Source: an uncultured Bacteroidales bacterium
GTDB taxonomy: Bacteria; Bacteroidota; Bacteroidia; Bacteroidales; F082
NCBI GenBank assembly: GCA_937884015.1
Contig: CALGBV010000248.1
Span: forward strand, 1 to 9,238
Direction of reading: 5' to 3'
DNA length: 9,238 nt
The notes beneath the pieces were generated by a model. The model was not told the DNA's origin and did no database searches. It saw nothing but the letters and a program-made list of their open reading frames with translations. Shown here one piece after another: positions 1 to 5,074 of the stretch. Positions within the stretch are counted from its first letter, which is position 1. Each line of letters begins with the position of its first letter. Position numbers and translations under genes: made by a program.

Positions 1-1061
1 ACGAAGCCGTTGAATATTATGGCGATGCGTTCAGAAATCATCCGGTTGGGACGGGACCTTTCAAGTTCCAGTATTGGAAGGAAAACGTGAAGCTCGTCTT
101 CCGCAAGAATCCTGATTATTTTGAGTTTGAGGCAGGGGAGAGATTGCCTTATTTAGATGCCGTTTCCATCAGTTTCCTCATCGACAAACAGGTCGCTTTC
201 CTTGAATTTATCAAGGGGAAATTCGATTTCATGTCGGGCATCGATGCGCGTTATAAGGACGAACTTTTGACTTACGACGGCCAGCTTCGCCAGAAATATG
301 AGGACAAAATCTATCTCATTACCGAACCTTACCTGAATACGGAATACATTTCGTTTTACATTGATTCAGAGGATGTTTTAGGCGCAGAACACGCCAAAGC
401 TTTGCGTCAGGCGGTGAATTATTCCATCGACCGAGAGAAGATGCTGCGCTATCTGCGCAACGGCATCGGCGAGGCGGCTACGGGCGGCATCATTCCTGCA
501 GGTTTGCCGGGGTTTGACAACACGATTGGCTACGATTATGACTTGAAAAAGGCGCAGCGTTTAGTCAGTGAAAACGATTTGGAAGGTTACACGCTGAACC
601 TCTCCACTACGGCTGAATATGCCGACATTGGAAAATTCGTTCAGTCGCAAGTCGAGGCGGTGGGCTTGAAATGCAAGATGGAGGTGATGCCGCCGGCTAC
701 GATGCGCAGTATGCGCGCCAATGGCAGCCTTTCGTTTTTCCGCTCTTCGTGGGTGGCCGATTATCCTGACGCAGAGAACTATCTCTCGTTGTTCACCACG
801 GCGAATTTCGCTCCAGCCGGACCGAATTATACGCATTATTCCAATCCGAAATACGATGCTTTGTATGCCAAGGCGATGGTCTGCACCGATGCTAATGAAC
901 GCGCCGCCTATTACCGCCAAATGGATGCCCTGATGATGGAAGACGCACCAATCCTACCGCTTTTCTATGACGAGGTTTTGCGTTTCGTCAACAAAAGGGT
1001 GGAAGGCTTGGGAAGCAATCCGACTAACTTGCTGGACTTGAGACGGGTGAGGGTGAAGTGA
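1..1061 (+). CDS. Peptide-type ABC transporter solute-binding protein (SBP_bac_5), C-terminal part
   Basis: The reading frame is already open at base 3 and ends at TGA 1059-1061, so the gene is cut at its 5' end; the GTG at 87 is an internal valine, not a start. About 352 residues are visible. They begin just before the HPVGTGPF motif, which is typical of the family 5 extracellular solute-binding proteins (DppA/OppA/NikA type). Further family signs are the RQAVNYSIDRE segment, WVADYPDAENYLSLF, the NPKYDALYAKA helix, and a closing stretch with APILPLFYDEV. Family members bind peptides or other small solutes outside the inner membrane and hand them to an ABC permease. The signal peptide or lipobox would lie upstream, outside the window. 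No permease or ATPase gene follows, so this gene is either last in its operon or stands alone. The family call is firm; the substrate is unknown. Confidence 0.9.
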   Translation, partial: EAVEYYGDAFRNHPVGTGPFKFQYWKENVKLVFRKNPDYFEFEAGERLPYLDAVSISFLIDKQVAFLEFIKGKFDFMSGIDARYKDELLTYDGQLRQKYEDKIYLITEPYLNTEYISFYIDSEDVLGAEHAKALRQAVNYSIDREKMLRYLRNGIGEAATGGIIPAGLPGFDNTIGYDYDLKKAQRLVSENDLEGYTLNLSTTAEYADIGKFVQSQVEAVGLKCKMEVMPPATMRSMRANGSLSFFRSSWVADYPDAENYLSLFTTANFAPAGPNYTHYSNPKYDALYAKAMVCTDANERAAYYRQMDALMMEDAPILPLFYDEVLRFVNKRVEGLGSNPTNLLDLRRVRVK

Positions 1062-1077
1062 TTCCGCCAAGGCGGGA
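1062..1077. repeat. Small GC-rich palindrome right after the stop codon
   Basis: CCGCC (1064-1068) and GGCGG (1071-1075) are exact reverse complements separated by AA. A T:G wobble and a T:A pair extend the arms outward. The spacer is so short that an RNA hairpin would have to open its innermost pair. It starts at the last base of the upstream stop codon and is not followed by a T run, so it might help 3'-end protection or transcription stopping, but this is weak. Confidence 0.4.
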
Positions 1078-1085
1078 GGAAAGTA

Positions 1086-1119
1086 AATCAGAGCCGCTCT
1101 ACATTAGCGGCGACTGATT
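1086..1119. repeat. 34-base imperfect inverted repeat, possible 3'-end hairpin
   Basis: The outer arms AATCAG (1086-1091) and CTGATT (1114-1119) are perfect reverse complements. So are the inner arms GCCGCT (1093-1098) and AGCGGC (1106-1111). They are separated by a 1x2 internal bulge, and the apical loop is CTACATT. Twelve base pairs in total would fold stably in RNA. It lies 25 bases after the solute-binding-protein stop and could act as a 3'-end stabiliser or as a terminator, but no T run follows, so a standard intrinsic terminator is not shown. Confidence 0.5.
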
Positions 1120-1149
1120 CATGAGGAGCAAGTTCCGAACTAAATTCAG

Positions 1150-1182
1150 AGTAAATTTAAAGTAAATTTAAAGTAAATTTTC
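1150..1182. repeat. Three tandem copies of an 11-bp AT-rich repeat
   Basis: AGTAAATTTAA occurs at 1150-1160 and 1161-1171, and a third copy, AGTAAATTTTC, at 1172-1182. A degraded copy (ACTAAATTCAG) sits directly before, at 1139-1149. The period of 11 is close to one helical turn, so the A/T tracts are in phase. This could give local bending or be a slippage-made satellite. Confidence 0.75.
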
Positions 1183-1230
1183 TTCTCGCGCTATCCAATC
1201 CATATCAATTTATGTGCTCTGCTTTTCCCC

Positions 1231-1258
1231 CGTTCCCTGAGCTTGTCGAAGGGCTCAT
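1231..1258. repeat. Copy of a dispersed repeat-like motif (CTGAGCTTGTCGAAGGG core)
   Basis: The core CCCTGAGCTTGTCGAAGGG, read on the minus strand as CCCTTCGACAAGCTCAGGG, matches from memory a short repeat scattered between genes in many environmental and gut bacterial genomes. That repeat often appears in spurious translations as PFDKLREQ, LSLSKG or PELVEG. The element can pair with itself in two alternative ways: CTT/AAG plus CCC/GGG around GTCG, or GAGC/GCTC. It lies in the spacer well upstream of the promoter. No function is assigned, and the match is from recall, not from a search. Confidence 0.5.
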
Positions 1259-1314
1259 CTCGAAAATTCTGTGTAATACGTTCAATCAGTTGTTTCTTTT
1301 TGAAAAATTACGGT

Positions 1315-1333
1315 CATTTGTGTACTCCAAATG
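1315..1333. promoter_or_regulatory. Inverted repeat overlapping the promoter, possible operator
   Basis: CATTTG (1315-1320) and CAAATG (1328-1333) are perfect reverse complements spaced by seven bases, giving a centre-to-centre distance of 13. The left arm contains the proposed -33 TTTG and the right arm lies between -33 and -7, a position suited to a repressor or activator site. Six-base arms can arise by chance, so this is tentative. Confidence 0.25.
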
Positions 1334-1350
1334 GAAAATGTCTATTTTTG
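1317..1350 (+). promoter_or_regulatory. Bacteroidota-type promoter for the LRR gene
   Basis: TATTTTTG at 1343-1350 matches the -7 consensus TAnnTTTG of the Bacteroidota primary sigma factor. TTTG at 1317-1320 is a -33 candidate, with a 22-base spacing at the long end of the usual range. Transcription would start near 1357, leaving an AT-rich leader of about 60 bases before the ATG at 1419. No Shine-Dalgarno sequence is evident, which is normal in this phylum. Confidence 0.55.
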
Positions 1351-1418
1351 TAATCTGCATAAAGTATGATAAGGAACCTGAATAACTTAAACACATTTGA
1401 TAATTAAATTCTAAGACG

Positions 1419-3587
1419 ATGAAACTAAAACATTTACAAATTGGAAGAGCCGGACGCTATATGCTTCTGTTTTTGATGTTGCCTCTGATGGCGGCAAAGG
1501 CCTACGCCTACGATTTCTCCGCCGTGTGCAGCACAGGACAGACCCTGTATTACAACATTACGGACAACGAAAGCCATCTCGTCGAATTGACTTGTCCCGG
1601 AACAAATGATTACCCATGGAACGGCTATACGGAGCCAGAAGGACACATCTCCATCCCTTCAACGGTAACCTATAATGATGTGGAATACACGGTTTCCGCC
1701 ATTGGCGATTATGCTTTTTATGAATGCTACGACCTTACGGGTTCACTCACCATACCGAATTCCGTGACTTCAATTGGAGAATCTGCTTTTAATAGTTGCT
1801 ACGGCTTTAATGGTTTCCTGACCATAGGCAATTCCGTGACTTCAATTGGAGATTATGCTTTTTGCTCTTGCGCCCGCTTTATTGGTTCGCTGGCCATTCC
1901 GAATTCCGTGATTTCAATTGGAGAATATGCTTTTCAAAATTGCTACTACTTTACGGGTTCGCTGACCATCCCGAATTCCGTGACTATAATTGGAGAGGCT
2001 GCTTTTGAGGGTTGCTACGGCTTTACTGGCTCGCTGACCATCCCGAATTCCGTGACTTCGATTGGCGATCGGACTTTCTGTGGTTGCAGAGGCTTTACTG
2101 GTTCGCTGACCATCCCGAATTCCGTGACTTCAATTGGCGATTATGCTTTTTACATGTGCATCTGCTTTACGGGTCCGCTCACCATCCCGAATTCCGTGAC
2201 TTCAATTGGAGAATATGCTTTTTACTCTTGCTTCGGCATTACTGGTTCGCTGACCATCCCGAATTCCGTGACTGAGATTAAAGAATATGCTTTTTACTAT
2301 TGCTCCGGCTTTACTGGTTCGCTGACCATCCCGAATTCCGTGATTTCAATTGGAGAATATGCTTTTTACTATTGCTCCGGCTTTACTGGTTCGCTAACCA
2401 TACCGAATTCCGTGACTGAGATTAAAGAATATGCTTTTTACTCTTGCGAAGACTTTACGGGTTCGCTGACCATCCCGAATTCCGTGACTTCAATTGGAGA
2501 GGCTGCTTTTGCGGGGTGCTACGGCTTTACTGGCTCGCTGACCATCCCGAATTCCGTGATTTCGATTGGAGAATATGCTTTTTACTATTGCTACAGTTTT
2601 ACTGGTTCGCTGACCATACCGAATTCCGTGACTTCAATTGGAGAATATGCTTTTTACTCATGCTACGGTTTGGCGGGTTCGCTGACCATACCGAATTCCG
2701 TGACTTCCATCGACAGAAATGCTTTTGGTAATAATGACTTCTCATCCATTGCTGTTGATCCCAATAATCCTTACTGCTATTCGGAGGGGAATGCCATCAT
2801 TCGCAAATCCGATAAAGTTTTGCTCGTTGGATGCAAGAACACCGTCATTCCCAACGATATCAATGGTATTGGTGATTATGCTTTTTTTGGTTGCAGCGGC
2901 ATGACTGGTTCGCTGACCATACCGAATTCCGTGACTTCAATTGGCGATTATGCTTTTTATGGTTGCTCCAACTTACAATCTTTGCAAGTTGAGGCCTTTA
3001 ATCCGCCGATAATAGGAAATCATACTTTCGACTATATAGACAAGACAATTCCTGTTACGGTGCCCTGTGGCTCTCTGTCAGCATACCAGACAGCACCATA
3101 TTGGAGGGATTTCACGAATATTCGGGAAGAAATTTTCTTCACCCTAAGTGTTTCTTCAGCCAACGACGACATGGGCAGTGCTACCATTACGCAGCAGCCC
3201 GATTGCATCAACGATGCGATTGTCACGGCAACGCCTAATCAAGGCTTCGTTTTTGTCAATTGGACAAAGAACGGGGAGGTGGTATCAACTGAGGCTATTT
3301 ACACTTTCACATTGACAGAAAACACGGTCTTGGTGGCCAATTTCAGGCAGGGAACAGGTGTTGAAGAAAACGATGCCGCTAGTTCGGCTAACTTTGCCTA
3401 CTTCAGCAACGGCGAACTGGTTATCAGCTGCGAAGGCAAAAATACGCTGCATATCATCGACATGATGGGCCGTGTGCTCTGCAGCCAGACCATTAACGGT
3501 GGCTGCCGCATTTGCACCAATTGGATGACGGCTGGCACTTATATACTCAACCTCAACGGTATGACGCAAAAGATTGTGGTGAAATAA
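1419..3587 (+). CDS. BspA-like leucine-rich-repeat surface protein with T9SS sorting domain
   Basis: This 722-residue protein starts at ATG with a signal peptide (residues 1-30; charged N-terminus, then LLFLMLPLMAAKAYA with likely cleavage after AYA). After a short N-cap (about 31-76) come the LRR_5/BspA-type repeats. The first, imperfect repeat begins at ISIPSTV. Fourteen 24-residue units then run in exact register from residue 113, built on SLTIPNSVTSIGEYAF..C..F. A divergent stretch (about 434-490), one more canonical unit near 502 and a C-cap follow. Residues 571-644 resemble the divergent InlB B-repeat (GFVFVNWTKNGEVVS, then TENTVLVANF). The last 70 residues look like a short T9SS type A sorting domain (IIDMMGRV, then AGTYILNLNG and QKIVVK). 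Proteins of this kind are displayed on the cell surface, and some, such as BspA of Tannerella, bind host matrix proteins or other bacteria; the ligand here is unknown. It has its own promoter and terminator. Confidence 0.93.
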   Translation: MKLKHLQIGRAGRYMLLFLMLPLMAAKAYAYDFSAVCSTGQTLYYNITDNESHLVELTCPGTNDYPWNGYTEPEGHISIPSTVTYNDVEYTVSAIGDYAFYECYDLTGSLTIPNSVTSIGESAFNSCYGFNGFLTIGNSVTSIGDYAFCSCARFIGSLAIPNSVISIGEYAFQNCYYFTGSLTIPNSVTIIGEAAFEGCYGFTGSLTIPNSVTSIGDRTFCGCRGFTGSLTIPNSVTSIGDYAFYMCICFTGPLTIPNSVTSIGEYAFYSCFGITGSLTIPNSVTEIKEYAFYYCSGFTGSLTIPNSVISIGEYAFYYCSGFTGSLTIPNSVTEIKEYAFYSCEDFTGSLTIPNSVTSIGEAAFAGCYGFTGSLTIPNSVISIGEYAFYYCYSFTGSLTIPNSVTSIGEYAFYSCYGLAGSLTIPNSVTSIDRNAFGNNDFSSIAVDPNNPYCYSEGNAIIRKSDKVLLVGCKNTVIPNDINGIGDYAFFGCSGMTGSLTIPNSVTSIGDYAFYGCSNLQSLQVEAFNPPIIGNHTFDYIDKTIPVTVPCGSLSAYQTAPYWRDFTNIREEIFFTLSVSSANDDMGSATITQQPDCINDAIVTATPNQGFVFVNWTKNGEVVSTEAIYTFTLTENTVLVANFRQGTGVEENDAASSANFAYFSNGELVISCEGKNTLHIIDMMGRVLCSQTINGGCRICTNWMTAGTYILNLNGMTQKIVVK
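1755..2714 (+). repeat. Phased array of 72-bp units encoding 24-residue LRRs
   Basis: The landmark CCGAATTCCGTGA recurs at exact 72-base steps from 1755 to 2691, fourteen times, with one change in the second copy (GGCAATTCC at 1827). A further copy sits out of phase at 2922. The first half of each unit (IPNSVTSIG) is nearly invariant down to synonymous positions. Most differences fall in the codons between AF and the next conserved phenylalanine (for example YECYD, QNCYY, EGCYG, YMCIC). Because 72 is divisible by three, unit gain or loss keeps the frame open, and it makes the other frames periodic as well. Confidence 0.95.
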
Positions 3588-3616
3588 GTGAACTTGTTGA
3601 TTTATGCGTATAACGG

Positions 3617-3650
3617 AAAAGCCTTGGCCGAACGGTCAAGGCTTTTGTTT
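3617..3650. terminator. Strong intrinsic terminator between convergent genes
   Basis: AAAAGCCTTG (3617-3626) and CAAGGCTTTT (3637-3646) form a perfect 10-bp stem. The inside adds CCG/CGG around AA. A TTTTGTTT tract closes the plus-strand reading. On the minus strand the same stem also ends in TTTT. It lies 30 bases after the LRR gene stop and 26 bases beyond the stop of the minus-strand adhesin gene, so it probably terminates both. Confidence 0.9.
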
Positions 3651-3675
3651 AGGATTGTCAAAAAGGCAAGAAAAT

Positions 3676-5046
3676 CTATTCAAGAATCATTTTCTGCATC
3701 ATCACGCCCTGTGTGTTTCGTGTCTGAATGAAATAATATCCGGCAGGAAAATCGCTGAGGTCTATCTGCAATTGGTTGCCATTGGTTTCTGATGTGAACA
3801 TCATTTGCCCGATGCTGTTGAAGATTGTGACTTGCTGTATGCCTTCGCACTGGATGGTGACGGCATCGATGGCTGGATTTGGAAATACTGAGATTCGGTT
3901 GTAGTTGTTTTCATCCACATTGGTCGGGTCGGCCACAAGGACGATCTCTTCGCAGCTCATGGCAAAATGCGTGAAATCGCTTTCTTCACCGTCGTATATA
4001 ACGCGCAGATTGTATTCATGATCGATGTGGTCTGGGGCGACATCAGTATAGGAGTTGGTATCGCCAGGGACGATGTCGTACGACTCGCCGTCGCGGATGA
4101 TAAGCGTTCCGATGATTCCTGCTGCTGAGGTTCCATTGTTGCCGAATTCAACATCATCCACATTGAGGTAAAACTGGTCGGTGCAGTTGAAATGGCGGAT
4201 GGCGATATATACTTCTTGGCCGGCATAAGCGCTGAGATCAACGGTGTATTGATACCAGGTGCCGTTGCGGTTGTCTTTGGCAGAAAGTGTCCATTCATGT
4301 AGCATGGTGAAATCGGCGGGATTTGTCTGGCTCTCTGAAGAAACGGCAACTCCGAAATGCTCAAATGGGTAGCTGGCATCTTGAGCGCATGCCCAAAAAC
4401 TGAAGGTTGAACTTTCAGTAACATGGACTTTATGAGTGACGATGTAATTGTCGGGATGCAGTGCACCAACACCAATCATGTTGCTGAAACTCTCTGAGCA
4501 AATCATGTCTTCGCCAGTGTGAGGGAAGAATGTGTATTGTGGGGCTGGCATGAACACTGAGGCGAGGTACCACCAGTGGTTGTCGCCATCGGCATCGATG
4601 AGTCCCCAATTCTGCGGAATGCCGCTTTCGAAACTTTCAAAGAAACTGTCGTCCTGAGGCGATTGTGGCAGTTCCCAGTTGAGCACGATGTCGTCGCCTT
4701 GCCATCCGCCTTGTGGGACGCTGACGAAGCCTTCGTAATGTTCGCATGAGGAATAAATCCAGTCAAAACTGGAAAAGTTGCCAATGGTGCCGTCAAAGAT
4801 AGAAGCTACCATGATGTTGTGTCTTTCACCATCTTGGAAATCATTCACTTGGTGTTGAAAGTAGTGCTTTTCAATCTCGAATTCCTGTTGGTTGTCGATG
4901 CGGACCATATAGCCGTCGGCATTTTCAAGTTTGTCCCATTGCGCCCAGCCTGTGGCTGAAACGTAAAGGTTTTCAATGTTCTGAGCCTTCATCGTGCCGA
5001 AGGCAAAGACGAGGATAAGGAAAAGTGTGGTTGCAATCTTTCTCAT
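3676..5046 (-). CDS. Secreted gingipain-adhesin-like protein (Cleaved_Adhesin domain) with T9SS sorting domain
   Basis: The ATG at 5046 is chosen because it opens a clean signal peptide (RKIATTLFLILVFAFGTMKAQ); the frame extends upstream only to a TTG. The protein has 456 residues. A fibronectin-III-like segment (about 24-107) is followed by a Cleaved_Adhesin/jelly-roll domain (about 132-302): SFESGIPQNWGLIDADGD, then DNYIV, FSFWACAQDASYPFEHFGV, GTWYQYTVDLSAYAG, IRHFNCTDQFYLNVDDVEF. This closely follows the adhesin domains of RgpA, Kgp and HagA of Porphyromonas gingivalis; the aspartates suit calcium binding. A second fibronectin-III-like domain (308-372; LIIRDGESYDIV, HEYNLRVIYDGEESD) again parallels gingipains. 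Residues 384-456 are a type A T9SS tail (ISVFPNPAIDAVTI, IFNSIGQMM, DFPAGYYFIQT). The likely role is adhesion or haem/matrix protein binding at the surface. It starts 28 bases after the protease gene stop and is probably co-transcribed with it. Confidence 0.88.
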   Translation of the reverse strand: MRKIATTLFLILVFAFGTMKAQNIENLYVSATGWAQWDKLENADGYMVRIDNQQEFEIEKHYFQHQVNDFQDGERHNIMVASIFDGTIGNFSSFDWIYSSCEHYEGFVSVPQGGWQGDDIVLNWELPQSPQDDSFFESFESGIPQNWGLIDADGDNHWWYLASVFMPAPQYTFFPHTGEDMICSESFSNMIGVGALHPDNYIVTHKVHVTESSTFSFWACAQDASYPFEHFGVAVSSESQTNPADFTMLHEWTLSAKDNRNGTWYQYTVDLSAYAGQEVYIAIRHFNCTDQFYLNVDDVEFGNNGTSAAGIIGTLIIRDGESYDIVPGDTNSYTDVAPDHIDHEYNLRVIYDGEESDFTHFAMSCEEIVLVADPTNVDENNYNRISVFPNPAIDAVTIQCEGIQQVTIFNSIGQMMFTSETNGNQLQIDLSDFPAGYYFIQTRNTQGVMMQKMILE

Positions 5047-5074
5047 GATGTATGATTTATAAATTGTCTTATTG

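Larger units (their letters stand above)
1062..1418. other. Gene-free spacer rich in small repeats
   Basis: This 357-base stretch between the solute-binding protein and the LRR gene holds no convincing gene. In order it contains a small GC hairpin (1062-1077), a long imperfect inverted repeat (1086-1119), three tandem copies of an AT-rich 11-mer (1150-1182), a motif resembling a widely dispersed genomic repeat (1231-1258), and the promoter region of the LRR gene (1315-1350), followed by an AT-rich leader of roughly 60 bases. The density of repeat-like elements is high compared with the other spacers in the window. Confidence 0.7.

Noticed and set aside
1212..1385. A 57-codon open frame in the spacer beginning MCSAFPPFPELVEG
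   Set aside because: It translates the dispersed repeat motif and runs through the LRR promoter. The peptide looks like the usual spurious product of that repeat, and no ribosome-binding or family support is seen.
1755..2714. Regularly spaced repeats resembling a CRISPR array
   Set aside because: The repeats lie inside a long intact reading frame, the spacers are themselves similar to each other, and the translation is a clear BspA-type LRR.
2012..2731. Periodic open frames inside the LRR gene (at 2012-2275 and 2444-2731) with repeated ADHPEFRDF
   Set aside because: They are frame shadows of the 72-bp array; since 72 is a multiple of three, all frames are periodic and can stay open. They have no start context or domain of their own.
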